From: Viola odorata
Lineage: Eukaryota; Streptophyta; Magnoliopsida; Malpighiales; Violaceae
Direction of reading: 5' to 3'
Length of the DNA: 64,000 nucleotides
Assembly: GCA_963691705.1 (NCBI GenBank)
Contig: OY829538.1
Span: 34,182,836 to 34,246,835 of the forward strand
The notes beneath the pieces were generated by a model. It saw only the letters and a program-made list of their open reading frames with translations. It did no database searches and was not told where the DNA came from. Positions 32,190 to 44,432 of the stretch are shown here, in pieces; the stretch's first letter is position 1, and each line of letters opens with the position of its first letter. Both the position numbers and the translations under genes were made by a program.

Positions 32190-35100
32190 CGGCGTAGGAG
32201 CATCTTCAGGTCAATTTATTGAAAATCAAATGAGGTTACTACAAAATACCTTGAGAACATTTCCTGTCCCAGCATAGGCACAGGAAAGCAGTGTCATATC
32301 ACAATATTTCCTAATCTTTTCATTAAAGGTCTTTGAAACTTCAGCTGTGGCCTCAACTGCATCCTGGTAAGACAAAGCAGAAAGCAAAAACTATCAAAAC
32401 AGATACCAACATGGACTTCCAAGTTTATTTTAGCACCTTTAGATACATCAAATGAAAAGATGCTAAAGAGAAAAATAACATGATATAACAAAATGGACCT
32501 CAGCAGTGGAAATTAATAAGAGCCACCACAAGTTGCAAAATATACCTGCTTTCCAAGGTAAAGAAGACCAAGGCCAAGAGGAAGAAACCGAGTTAGGGGC
32601 TCTTGCAATTCTGACTCACTCCGATCCATTAAAGCAAATATAATAGCCTGTGCAACCTCTTCATTGCAGGAACCCACATATATTAAACCCAAGGATATTG
32701 CAGTAAATGCAATTACGTCAAGTGGAGCTTTTGCATCGTTAAGTATGGGAGACAATCTCTCACGAATCTGTGTATCATGTAGAAACAATGAGCATTTGCT
32801 GGAACTAAAGATTGGAATTCATATTGAAACATCACACTTCAGCCTCAATCATCTCCACATTCCCTCGAGATATTTCAATTACCAATTACTCCAAGTAATA
32901 GATTAGTGATTTTATGTTTAGATCAGTGAAGAAATTAAATCACAGGTTAAAAACAACCACCACTAATACAATGAAAAAAGAAATCATTTCACCTGCTCAT
33001 TTCGGGTACCGGCATATGCCAGACCAAGGCCCATTATTGCACCTATTCGGATAGATGGATCCTCTTTGTCAATGTACTCGGACAGAAGTGCAAGTGCCTA
33101 AAAAAGGGTCAAATAAGATCCAGAAAAAGAATCCATAGGCAACATGATATGTTAGGGGTAAGATAACTCACAGGATCACATTCATTTTTGATGCTGCAAT
33201 TAACAATCCCAACTCCTAACAGTGCACCAGCAATTACATGGTTGTCATTGCTATGAAAATACTTATCAAGTTGTGCGAGTCCCGAATCAAGATCCCACAG
33301 TAAGATTATACCCTAATATGTGCAGCAACTATGAAAATCTGCATATGGTCAAATAATAACAGATCACATGACCAAAACGAAGTACATACCAGACTTGCTG
33401 CAGCACTGGCCTTCCCGTGTTCTTTATTTTTGAAAAGCCAGTTTCCAGAAGACCCACTACTTGAAGAGTCAGCTTGAGCAGTCATTAGTTTATCCTGCAA
33501 CAAATAAAAGCAATCAATTGAATATCCACAGAGGCCCCAATAATTTGACTGTAAATTTCAAAAAATCTACCTGACCAAAGCCTGCATTTACAAATGCATT
33601 GACAAATGTAGCAGCCAAATTCTGCCTGGCTGAATCAACACTAGCACCAGCACTGGCCCTGCCATCAAGCAAGTGTGCCTAACAAAAACCAAGTGTCACA
33701 TGATAGGCAAGCACACCAAACAAATATCAATGGACTACATTCATAAATGACCTAGTACAAATACAAGATAAACTTATGAAGAATTAAGAACAAAATTAAA
33801 GGCCAAACCTTGTAAATATCTTCAGGAGATTTTGGCTCCATGACCTCAATATCACGTGCAAGGGTAAGATAACCTTCGCTCAACTTAGAGTTGTTGATGA
33901 TTTCCTGCAACACTTCTACGTCTGCACCATCTGCAGCCATATCCTCATCAAGCCCGAAAGCAATGCCCTGTATAAATGAAATACATTTAGCAAACAAGGA
34001 AAAATATCTTTAACTGCAACAACATTATACTATATTTGCCTACGAGACTTACATGTCGAGCAATCATGTAAGCAAATTGCTTCTTCCTCAGCATGTCATC
34101 ACAAGATGTAAAGATTTGCTTCACATACTGCCAGGATTCATATAGTTGTCATTAGGTAAACCAAATAAATTTAAGGTTAACTGCTACATCAATGATGAAT
34201 CACATATGCAATGGATTAGTCACAGCAGCTGACTTGAAAACAATAAAGAAGTGTTATGCTACCAAGATTTGGGGCAAAGTGCAGATGTAAGAACCAAACA
34301 ACAAAAAATTAAACCTGCATATTATCAAGGAAGAGAGCAATCTGAAGTGCATTTGCGTATTCTTCAAATTTGAGATATATCATGTGTGCAATTTCAAGAA
34401 CTAACGTATCGTCAGGTCCTGGGAGGTATCTGCAATAATTGAGAAAAAAACACAAGATGATAGTGAATGGAAGAGGCAAAAATCATCACAAATCAAAATA
34501 ACAAACAACCCACTGGACGGCAACCTATCATCATCAAGTCAACATGCAACTGAAAATTCCAATGCTTGGGTCCAACTACATTAGTTACAGCCACGGTGAG
34601 GGATAGTATCTTTCCAAGGCCAACAAGAACACTTCATTTGCATAGTAGATTAGGAAAAAATTATGTGAAAACCTTTTTGCATCACATCACACATATACTA
34701 TATTGCTCAAATGATGAATAGGGTAAATCCAACCCATTGAGAATATGATAGAATAATACCACGTTTGGCTAACTGTTTCAACAAGTCAGACTGAAAGTAA
34801 CTTCTGAGTATTTATAATGCACAAACCTCAATGTTTCTTACTTTTGTACACACAAGTATATTGGTCAACCAGTGTTGTCAAAGGCGAAAAGCGACTCAAG
34901 GCGAAATATCGCCCGAGGCGTTAGGCGCTAAAAAACACTCGCCTTTTCACATAAGGCGAGATCCCTAAAAATACATGCAATATTATATATATATATAAAA
35001 AGTAACTAATTAACTCTAAAGCAATTTTAATAAAATAAACCAAAATTTATCTTACCTGGCATAAATAAGTCTTAAAAAGAAACTAAAGGCACGTTAAGTC

Positions 35101-38100
35101 TCATAAGTCTAGTTCAACTTCTAAATCCTAAGCAGACAGTAACTGCTGCAGTAGGTGTTTGGCCGCTGCTTTGTTCTTGTCTGTTTAATATGTACTTGTG
35201 TTTTGGCTCGTTCCTAATTCCTATTGATTTATAATATTTTTTTCCTAATAAGTGATTGGATAATGTATTAATATCACTATTTTCTAGGGACATGCTTTAA
35301 TGAAAAGATAATACAGCTGTATAGTCTTTCTATTTCCAATACATAAACTGGCTCTAGTTTAAATTTCGATAAAAAAACGTGATTAATTAGGAAAAAGCAC
35401 TAGAAATTAGTGCTTCACTGAACTTTAGTGTTCAGCATACACTAAAGGCGTTTTTTTCTCGTGTTTAGTTAAGTGGCGCCTCAGGCGCTCGCCTTGAGCA
35501 CTTTTGACAACACTGTGGTCAACTATCATGATAATAAAATAAAATATGAATAGGATAAATTCTCCGCCTATAAATAAATAAATAAATTCAACCCAATTGA
35601 GGACCTCATGATAATACAATATCAGGATAATATATGTTTGGCTAACTATTTCAATAAGTAGAAGACAGATCCTAGTAACTTCTGAGAGCACTTATGCATA
35701 AGAGATTTATAATGTTTCCTAGTTTTGTATACACAAGTATACTGGACAACTATCATTCACTTTTGTCAAAAACTTCTCTGTCATAGCATAAGCACAAAGG
35801 TCCCTAAGTAATCTGTTGGCCAACAAGGTAATTCCTCTTACCTTGCAGCGCTGGTTAGGTAAAGGCATGTCCTCCTAAAATTTGCATTGTCCACGTGCTC
35901 AATTAAGAGATCAAGGTCTTCAACCTATAACAATAAGTCAAAGCTCATCAGGAGTGGAGGAGACCCAGTGGAAAAAGTGAAGAAAATCATATTTAAAAGT
36001 GCAATACCTCCATTAAAAGGTCAACAGCTTCAGGCTCAGCATTGTGCTACGAAACAACAAAAATGCAAATGATCAGCCATAAGAACCAATAGTGTTTGAC
36101 TAAGTTTCCATCAGCGCCAAATGCATAGGAGACAAAACAGCGAATGTTAATTATTTTCACTCTTTCATTTTACAACAATAATAACGATAATATTGTTTCA
36201 TGATGATATTGTTATATTGATAACAATATCACATCACAACATAAGGGGTTTTAAAATGAGAGGACAACTTTGCCTCTCTATCATTTCTCTCTTCTATTTT
36301 TAGTTTTAGTTTTTTTACTATTGAACATCCCCCCACCCCCACCCCCCTCTATTTGGTATTGCTTGCAGACATCCAGGTAGAAAAATAACAAGTAATCTTG
36401 AGGAATACCTGCATGTGAAAAGCAACAATCTGTTGTACAAGTACCATCAGATCATCAACTGGCATATCTTCACCCTGTAACAAAGCATAAGCATAAGCAT
36501 AACTAAAACTAGAAAATATTTTTGTGTAATTCCAGATCATTGATTGCACATTCCCAAGCATTAAATCTCTACAGTCATGTACCAGTTTGGGAAAATAAAA
36601 CTACATACTGCAAATTGTTCGCAGACAATAAATCGTATACTAGTTCTAACTGAAACTAATGCATACAGATCAGATCAGGCACTCTCAATGCATTTCTCTG
36701 TCCTTTGAAAAGTAAATGCACCCCGAGGATGAAAACTGTATCGTTGGCAAAAGGAAGATTTCTAACCTGCCGCTTTGCATATTCTTGTGCAATTTCTCCA
36801 GCCAGGTTCCTGAGAAGAAGTCAAAACATTAGGATGGTATATGCATGCACTGCATCAAACTTCACTTAGTGCAAGCAAATTTTTCATGTCCACTGTCAAG
36901 AGCCAAGAGGCTCCCATTGTGTTCATCAGCAAAAAATAAAAAAATAAAAAAACAAGCCACACCATGCCACTTAGGGTCAAAAACCCCTAAAAACTGAAGC
37001 AAGAAAACAAGGTTCCCAAGAAATTCGATATTAGAGAACCTTTACACTAATTAGATGAAGGCCAAACTGTGAATATGACAACCACTTAGCAAGCACATAA
37101 TCAAACCTTTATCCTAATATTGGACCTCAAACAATTTGCACTGACCTAACCTTCATGAAAAGAACTCACCTAACATATTCATGCCCCCACGAACCAATAT
37201 CACCTTCTGAACCCAACAATCTGTACTTCAAACTTTCCTGAAAAAAACCAACAAACAGAAGAAAAATGAGATTCTTTAAGATGAACTATCCAGGCATCAT
37301 CCTAACACCACACGAACAACAAGAAACATCTCTAATATGGAGTTCAATTAGGAAAATGTAAAAAAAAAAAAGGCACTAGATAATTCTAGCAATTCTCTAC
37401 TTATTTATTTATTCCAGAAAATGAGGTTACAATAGTGAAGACAGACTGACTACAGAAAGAAGTCCCCTAATACAATCAAACCAACCACCAGAAAAGAAGA
37501 AAGTTTAGATTTAAAGCCTAGAACAATGAGGTATACCCTTTCTCCCTCTGCCGACATGGTCAATGCCAAAACTGAAAGTATATCTGCCAAGTATTTCTGC
37601 AATCAACAAAAGCAACTCACTCAGCTGTGAAGAAATATTAGATACAAGACATTGCTACACCAAACAAAATATACCTTTAGCTCACTGTCACCCATTGTTT
37701 CATAATATGCTTTTAGTGTTCCATAATGTGGACGGAGAAATTTCAATGGCTTTGGCACTGAGGTCATTGAGCTTGTTGATGTACGAATTTCCTGCCTGAG
37801 GAAAAGAGAAAATTGAAGGAATTATCAAACCATGTAATAGCCATACTCTATAAAGGCAGTTAGAAATAGAAGTAACAAGTATCAAGTACCAAGCATCAAA
37901 CTTCAGATCCATTTACAAACACAAAAAGAAGGAAAAAAACTGTTAATAAAAGTAACATCAAATAGGGTGTTTTTAATACACTCCCAAAGAAGTAGATAAT
38001 TAAATCATTTCACTATCTGCAAGGCATACAAGATGTAAATTGTTTGCAAATACTATTATCAATTTCACAACAGTTGGCCATCATAAATCTATCTTAACTC

Positions 38101-38897
38101 TGAATTCCAGATTCCCCAAAAAAACTTAAACATTAAATGGATATCCAGTTTACTTTGAAACGTGTATACTATCTACATGAGTCACTGTTCCTTTATCTTA
38201 TCTATGAACAGAATTCAACTTGAAGAAGAAAGGAGTATAACTTTAAAAGCTAGTATCTCAGAAGTCACTACTATCAAGTAAGATATTAAGGATGCTCATT
38301 TCAAAATTAAGCTCAACTCACATACAGTCACCTGACCCTGAACGACAATGCCTCATATCAACCAAACCCTATATTGTACTTAAGCCCTTGTATTCGGAGG
38401 CTAATAGAACCAAACAAATGTCAGCTCATTCAACCTAGTTGCAGCAGTCCTAGTTTGATGAGACACCAATATCACTAGTACAGCATTTTCATAGTCCTTT
38501 TCAGTACAATTTTCAATTAAAACATTAAATCCATACCTCATACTCTCCAGTGCAACCCTCTGCAATCCAGGCTCGGGATCCTGAACCCTCTCCACATACA
38601 ACTCCAATTGCTGCTTCAATGCCAAATCCTCCTCGGACTGCACACACAAAGCACAATTGTTTCACTTACATGAAATCACATACACACTAAACCTAGCCCG
38701 AGGCCTACCTCAAGCCTAACGAGAACTTTTCCTCGTCTCAGCAACCAAACAGTAAACATGAAATAGGTTTCACTCACCAAATCCTCGTCTTTCTTCTCAT
38801 CCTTCTTCTTCGGGTCCTTGGACGGAACTTTGACAGTGGTTTCGTCTTTGGTGGGGGCGCTGCCGCTGCCGCTTGGAGTGTTGGGGTCCGGTGCCAT
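30567..38897 (-). CDS. RPN1: 26S proteasome regulatory subunit RPN1 (PSMD2/S2)
   Basis: RPN1 is the base scaffold of the 19S particle that receives ubiquitin, shuttle receptors and a deubiquitinase. Twenty-five exons join in frame (5'-3'): 38897-38778, 38637-38537, 37795-37675, 37597-37538, 37237-37170, 36809-36767, 36474-36409, 36046-36008, 35924-35842, 34429-34315, 34127-34053, 33967-33809, 33678-33571, 33494-33390, 33312-33172, 33097-32993, 32767-32546, 32363-32250, 32108-31893, 31663-31604, 31519-31406, 31311-31226, 31134-31026, 30900-30722, 30642-30567. They give 894 residues, as in other plants. The N-terminus has the lysine-rich [20 protein letters not shown] (proteasome/cyclosome) repeats are seen as [46 protein letters not shown] and [14 protein letters not shown]. 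The C-terminus ([23 protein letters not shown]) is complete. Introns are GT-AG. It lies in tandem with DCAF13. Confidence 0.96.
32150..32189. repeat. 40-nt G run in RPN1 intron 18
   Basis: An uninterrupted run of 40 G (C on the transcribed strand) lies between donor 32249 and acceptor 32109, about 40 nt before exon 19. Its exact length may be a sequencing or assembly artefact. Confidence 0.9.
34870..35515. mobile_element. hAT-type MITE in RPN1 intron 9
   Basis: The 646-bp element starts cagtgttgtcaaaggcg and ends with the inverted cttttgacaacactg. It is flanked by the 8-bp duplication tggtcaac (34862-34869 and 35516-35523). The subterminal parts are rich in gcgcc/aggcg repeats; the interior is AT-rich and non-coding. 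It accounts for nearly half of the unusually long intron 9. Confidence 0.9.
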
Positions 38898-40056
38898 AAT
38901 GAGAGTAAAACCCTAGATCTTGTGAAACAAAGACGATTTAGCTTTAGCTTGTTCTAAATGAAGCCAAGCCAGAGAGAGATTGTTATTTTCAGAGAGACGG
39001 ACTCGCTCTCCTTCGAGATTATAAGTACTAGAATCGCAGACTAACTTGCAAGAGAAGAAAATCAATTTCCTTGTTGCTTTATTATAGTTTCTTTTCCGTA
39101 AATTCTTTTTTCTTATAATAATACGCCTCCCATTTTTAAAAACAATTATCAATTCATATTAATCTATATGTTTGTAATAATTTATAAATTATAAAAATAT
39201 TATGTATATAATTTATTGTAGGAAAAAAATTGTTGTACATGCTTCTTCTAGTGAATAAAACCTTATTTTAGAGAGATAAAAGTTGATAGTATAATTTTTT
39301 ACTTTTTAATAAAAAATATTATAAAATAACTTGTTCTTAAGATTGAGGTATAATAAATATAGTCAACAACAAATAAAGTAATAATAAACAATATGCAAAC
39401 ACATAATAATAATAATAAATAATGACCGTAAACGAAAACGTAAAGAAACAAAAAGACGAGAGTAAGAACATTCTCAACTTCATATCTTTTTATCCCTTAT
39501 GAGACATTTAAAATAATATGTGTATCGTTAGAGGTAGTAATTTTTTTAATTTTGGTAGCTTTACTAATTAATTATAACAATACATAATTGGAATTTATCC
39601 TTTATTTATTAGGATTTGTTTAAATAAATAACTATCAAATTAGACAAAAATGGCATAACACTACTTCACTCCTCATTTTCACATGACCGGTCGATTTTTT
39701 TGCTCTAATATTTTTTAACTTCAACTTTAACTTCTTTGCGAGTTGACCCCATAATCAAAAATCAAATCTCTTTTCTATCAAATCTCTTGTGGCGGCGATA
39801 GTAGATGGATATGTTAGTACATAATAGTGCACTTATGGGGTGAGATTTTAGTCATTTGCTTTGAAATGTGGTGATACTTTTGATTCTAGAAAAAGACAAA
39901 CTTGCTACTCTGGAGAACATGCTACTCTGAAGAAGTTTAAGTTTATTTGATTTATATAGCTTGTTGCAAGTTTCGAATTGAATATTAATGAATCTATGAT
40001 CGGTTGAATTGTAATCATAATTGAAAATTAATCTTTGCTAGGAACCTTGTCATATA
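38898..40056. other. RPN1 upstream region
   Basis: The first ~150 bp should be promoter and leader of RPN1; no convincing TATA box is visible. The rest to 40056 is AT-rich, with simple repeats such as (aat)n near 39405-39420, and contains no gene that I can see. Confidence 0.5.
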
Positions 40057-40090
40057 CTCCCTCCGTCCATTTTTAATGGACGCGAGGGGC
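40057..40090 (+). repeat. Left terminal inverted repeat of the mariner-like element
   Basis: The sequence starts ctccctccgtccattttt and matches the inverse of 46311-46344 through gacgcgaggg. TA at 40055-40056 precedes it. Confidence 0.85.
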
Positions 40091-40453
40091 TAACAACCTT
40101 GTCTATTATTAATGGACGTCTTCGGTGATAATGACCAAAATGCTCTCAACGTCATTGAGTGAAGGCTGAGTCACACATGGGCAAAATTTGAAGAGCGAAT
40201 AAATAAGGGGACACGGGGTGAGGGGTTCAGTCCGCACAACACAGACTCAATCTTCTCTCTCTCTCCTCAATACCCATCAGTCTCCTTCTCCCAAATTTCT
40301 TCATCAATAAAATTAGGGTTCATTCACGTTATTTCGGCGTGGAGATGCTAAGAATCTGTGAAAAACTGGGGTTTTTTTGCCATCAATATTGTCTGCAGAG
40401 AGGCAAAGCAGGCCACCCGAGGTCTTGATGTGGTTTTGAAAGAAGCAAAATAG

Positions 40454-40823
40454 AGCACGCAATTGGCTGCAACGGTTGTGGAGGCGGAAGTTGTTTGTGC
40501 GAAATGCGAGTGTTGTGGGTTAACTGAAGAGTGCACGGCCATTGGATTTGTTTAGGGTTTGCAGTGAGGCGGTCAAAGATTATGGGTTTTCTAGATCTAA
40601 TAAGAAACATGATGATGATGGTGATGGTGCTGAGCTTGATGCGTTGAAGCAGCACATGAAGTTTTGCCAGCAGTTCAGATCTTCAACTCCTCCTAAGAAT
40701 CCTACTCAGGATTTGATCTCCGCTGTCAAGAATCTTCTCCGTTGCAGCTTGGATTCTCCATGGAAGAAGAAAGGATCAGTTTTTCCCTCTTCTTCTTCCT
40801 CTTCCGTCACTGAAAGCAGCTGA
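40454..40823 (+). pseudogene. DUF1677-family gene remnant inside the mariner-like element
   Basis: The frame from about 40454 reads STQLAATVVEAEVVCAKCEC and continues CGLTEECTA, the Cys-rich core (CxxCxCCGLTEEC) of the plant DUF1677 family. A change of frame at about 40540 leads to CSEAVKDYG, then LKQHMKFCQQFRSSTPP and QDLISAVKNLLRCSLDSPW, which are the C-terminal part of the same family, ending at TGA 40823. About a dozen residues between the two parts, where the family has its Arg-rich segment and GRWICGLC, are missing or scrambled. So this is a broken copy of a host gene of unknown function, on the strand opposite to the transposase. Leader-like T/C-rich sequence at 40250-40320 suggests that part of the 5' region was carried along. 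Confidence 0.75.
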
Positions 40824-41105
40824 GTTTGCCTAATTTTCCCTTCTCTATTTAGGTGTTTCTTCTCTCTACTGTTGATTTATGCAAACTTACCCACCAAATT
40901 GATACTTATGTTATCATAGACCCTCTTTTGGTGGAATCATAATGGTATTTGTGCTTTTCAGGATTATATACCTTTAGTGTTTGATAATTTCAGTGCAAAT
41001 TTGGTTCATTAAGTGTTTTTTGTCGAGCTCAGGTCTGATTTTTGTTTGATTTTACTTGTAGGAAGTAATTTTAGAGAAACATAACTTGTTCTTTGATTTA
41101 TTTCC

Positions 41106-41157
41106 ATGGGGATTTGTTTGAGCGCCCAAATTAAGGCAGAGAGCCTATTTAATACAG
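41106..41157 (+). pseudogene. RLCK-VII kinase exon 1 fragment (NAK/APK1/PBL-like)
   Basis: ATG 41106 encodes MGICLSAQIKAESLFNT and is followed at once by a splice donor (gtaact, 41158). The MGICLSAQ start, with Gly2 for myristoylation, is the signature N-terminus of subfamily VII receptor-like cytoplasmic kinases, plasma-membrane-associated signalling kinases. Only the first exon is present here; a second piece of the same gene follows at 41546 on the same strand, with intron-like DNA between. The kinase N-lobe is absent. It is a gene fragment captured by the mariner-like element, without kinase function. Confidence 0.75.
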
Positions 41158-41545
41158 GTAACTGTATCTTCTTACACTTTGGATTGAGGCCCTTTTGATG
41201 ATGCCTATTCGATTTTGAATTATGAAGCTTTTAGCCGTTTGATTAAAGTAGTTTATTTTCTTTTTTGAGTGAGCTCCCTATTTACGTTTTAAGAAACTTG
41301 ATTGCTGATTTCTTGACCATTTGTGCCATTCTTTGTTTGGAGATTGCTGTTTCTTTCTTTTTGCCTTGTTATAGACATTAGATTCTTCCTAAGTTTAGGT
41401 AGGCACACTTTGTTATAACTCCAGTTCTGCTTAACTAGATAGCCTTGGAAAATTAATGGATGTATCTTGTGATTATGCTCTGGTTGGTTGCTGTCAAATT
41501 GCATGCAAACAAATGAAAACTTTGATCCTGAAGATCTTTTTCCAG

Positions 41546-41619
41546 CTCATTGTAGCTGCTAAGGGACTTGCATTTCTTCACAATGCTGAAACAAAAGTTA
41601 TATACAGAGACTTTAAAGC
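41546..41619 (+). pseudogene. RLCK-VII kinase fragment around the HRD region
   Basis: After a splice acceptor (tttttccag) the frame reads LIVAAKGLAFLHNAETKVIY followed by RDFK, the subdomain VIb catalytic-loop region in the YRDFK form typical of RLCK-VII kinases. The similarity stops at about 41619; the DFG and later subdomains are absent. It is in the same order and orientation as the exon at 41106, which points to one source gene with internal exons lost. Confidence 0.75.
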
Positions 41620-42608
41620 AAGGCAAAAATATAAAACAAACAAAAATTGCTTTATTAACCATAATTATCATGATTAGTGTAGTCTTTACTCTTTAGAATC
41701 AAATCATGATTACTAACCATAATCAAATCTCCTATAGTGTGTGCATGTATGGGAGAGAACTCTTGGTTTGACATTTGTTTGGTTGGGAGATGGATAGAGC
41801 TGGTAGTGTCAATTGATGCAATCACTTTGCTGGTACGCTCAATGATTGGGTTCGTTGGTTGGTAGAGCTGGTTGTCTCATTGTTATCTGTATCATGTCCT
41901 TTTCTTTTCTACATGTATTACTTTTCTTTTGTTTATATTTTTACTTTGGTTTTTTTTCTAAATCTTTTGGTAATCTCTAGAAAAAGTTGTCACAATCTTA
42001 CTCAACAATCTAAAAGCCCAGCAGTAGTGTCCTGCTAAAATTGTTTGTTATGGAGTTTCAATTTGTACAAGTATTGCCACCCTAGATCCAGGTAAAAAGT
42101 TTCAATTTTTTCTGTTGTTGGATAGAACTCTACATGTGTTCCAGTTATGATCTAAAGAAGTGTTTTTTTTTTATTTGTTCTCATTTTTTATAAGTGGTTC
42201 TGGAAGTTTAGTTGCTCTGATTCAAATAAATTTCTTGACTATTTTTGAAAAAATGAGACTGATATCTTTACTTACTAGGAAATATGATGATAAGAATTAG
42301 GATTTTGTTTCTACTAGTAAGTTTTGAGAGACTCAACAATTTCGTTACTTGATTCATGTTATTGTACAAATGGATGCTAGAAGATTGGGTGCAGCATGTT
42401 AACTGATGGTTCAGGGTTTCTGTTTGTGTTTGATGTCATTTTTGCATGCTCAATTTAGGGTTTAGGAAAACAGGACACAAATTCATTCAATGCAAAATTA
42501 AAAAGTTACATGAAACACCAATAAACAGAACACAACACAAATGAAACACAACACAACACAAAGCAAACATAGCAGAACACATACATTACTTCATTTTTCA
42601 GACTGCAC
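41620..42608. other. Non-coding part of the mariner-like element
   Basis: AT-rich, intron-like DNA with no ORF that I can support. The last ~130 bp (acaacac-rich) would be the 3' region of the minus-strand ORF at 42609-42974. Confidence 0.5.
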
Positions 42609-42974
42609 TTAGTTGAACTTTGGGATTGCTGGGATCTTGTAGGAAAACTTATTGGCATAGGTTGTTGTCTCATTCACTACATCCATGCACATGTTGATAA
42701 ATTCCCTCTCTGTCTCCAGTCTCCCAATGATTTTGGCCAATGAAAGCAGAGCATCGCCAATTCGAAGGATGATTTCTGCATCATATGGGCTTTCATCCTC
42801 TCCCCACCTAGGCGTGTCCCTTATCTCCTTCAACCTACGGTACACTTCCTTCATCCTGTTCATCTGTTGGTCAATTTGTGGTAGTTTGGTTTGGAAATCA
42901 ACTAAGTGCTCATTGAGCTGGGCTTGTAGAGCCCCAGAAATATTTAAGATGTATGTAGCTTCTTCAGGATTCAT
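42609..42974 (-). CDS. Intact 121-residue ORF of unknown family
   Basis: ATG 42974 opens an uninterrupted frame of 121 codons. The product is predicted helical and acidic/basic mixed, with no signal peptide, membrane segment or cysteine motif. It starts MNPEEATYILNISGALQAQL and ends YKIPAIPKFN; the middle (NRMKEVYRRLKEIRD, IGDALLSLAKIIGRLETERE) has heptad-like leucine spacing suggesting a short coiled coil. A good TATA box (tatataaa, minus strand, 43066-43059) lies about 87 bp upstream with a short leader. I do not recognise the family. It has the same orientation as the mariner transposase and could be an accessory gene of the element, another captured host gene or, less likely, a small host gene into which the element ends happen to fall around. 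The intact frame contrasts with the stop-ridden transposase. Confidence 0.6.
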   Translation of the reverse strand: MNPEEATYILNISGALQAQLNEHLVDFQTKLPQIDQQMNRMKEVYRRLKEIRDTPRWGEDESPYDAEIILRIGDALLSLAKIIGRLETEREFINMCMDVVNETTTYANKFSYKIPAIPKFN

Positions 42975-43058
42975 TGCTTATTACAGAATTGTGTGTGCTT
43001 GCTTTAGGGTTGTTTAAGAGATTCAACGGTTGCTTGGGTGTTTGTCACGCTGTCTTCC

Positions 43059-43066
43059 TTTATATA
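43059..43066 (-). promoter_or_regulatory. TATA box upstream of the 121-residue ORF
   Basis: The minus strand reads ggctatataaagg, matching the plant TATA consensus, at a plausible distance for a leader of about 55-60 nt. Confidence 0.6.
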
Positions 43067-44432
43067 GCCTTTGTTAGTGGATGTTATTTGTTGGTTCTTT
43101 GTGCACCCATATTGATGTGTGAAGTGGAAGAGGTGACAAGTCTTCCACTTCTCCCCATTTGAATCAACTTTTTTGTCACTGCTCATGCATGTAGCAGCAG
43201 TGACAACTTAAATGCAGTCTGCCTTTATTTCTCTTTGATGTAACTGCTCATTTATGCATTTACTCCATTGTCCAAAAAACCTTCCTTCTTCACCATTGCT
43301 TAACTCCATTGTCACTGCCTATGCAATCATGACCAGTGACAACTCTTATGCTTTTCCCTTTGTTACTCCAAATGTCTTTTCTAATAATGTTGTTTATTTT
43401 CCCTTGCATGTGGAGAATCATGTTCATGGCACGGATGGCTATTTGGAGGCTGATGGGAAGATAGGACAAGCTGTTGGTGAATTGTGTGATGAACTGTCCA
43501 ATTCTTTAGTTACTCCAAATGTAAATTGATTTAAAGTACATGACTAATCAATTAAATAACTAATCAATCATTAAGTACATTAATAAATGCGTTGAAAGTT
43601 GGCCATGTTTGTGTTTTTAAATTGCTCGGTGGAAACAGATTCAAAGTTCATACTGAAAGGATACTCCAATGAGTATAATGCAGTAGGATTTTTATGTGTT
43701 TAACTTTGGAATCCTGTTGTCTGGTGTCTGTACGAGGAGCTCGGACTGCAAATTTGCAGCAAGAACCTTATCTTCTTTTTCTTTTGCTTTTTATAAGCAG
43801 CAAGCACATACCTATCTTGAATTTGCATCAATAAAGTTTATTCTCTAGTGCTTCATGCTATTATTACAATAAAATTGTTTTTATCCAAATGCTGTCAAGA
43901 TTGGTAACATCATATACCAAGAACTGAGTAATGGTCTAAATGCTCCAAACATTCTTGCTGATACACTTTTCTTAAGCTCTATTTGACTGCATAAAATGAG
44001 CAACCATCATTCATATCACGAAACAATAGGCCAAAATGTAACTAGAGTTTTTAGCTGAACAGTCATTAATGTGAGAATACTATGCATTTTATTTAATTGA
44101 TCTAAAGTACATGACTAGCAAACATATACAATAACTAATCAATCATTAAGTAAAGAACTACAAATTGTATTCAATATGCAATCAATCCACACATTAACAA
44201 GATTAAACAAAGAACATATATTTGTCCAAAATATTGTCCAACCATATGGATTTCTTAAAATGGTCGACTTGTCCAAAAAAACATCTAATCCTCTGCATTA
44301 AGCACAATAGAAGATTGAATGTTTCTTGCTACTTTTCACCTATTCTCACTTACAACACATCAGGCGAAATAACATAACTCAAAATTATATACATTGCACA
44401 ACCAAGTATGCATTTAAGCCCTTCCTTGGACT
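43067..44432. other. Non-coding interior of the mariner-like element
   Basis: No gene can be supported. A plus-strand frame at 43254-43529 is open but has no recognisable features; its start and end share the phrase ttactccaaatgt, so it may contain a short internal duplication. Confidence 0.5.

Noticed and set aside
31865..32197. 110-codon plus-strand ORF ending in poly-glycine
   Set aside because: It is antisense to RPN1 exon 19 and the poly-Gly comes from the G run in intron 18.
43254..43529. 91-codon plus-strand ORF in the mariner-like element
   Set aside because: No recognisable motif and no promoter-like sequence; kept only as part of the non-coding interior.
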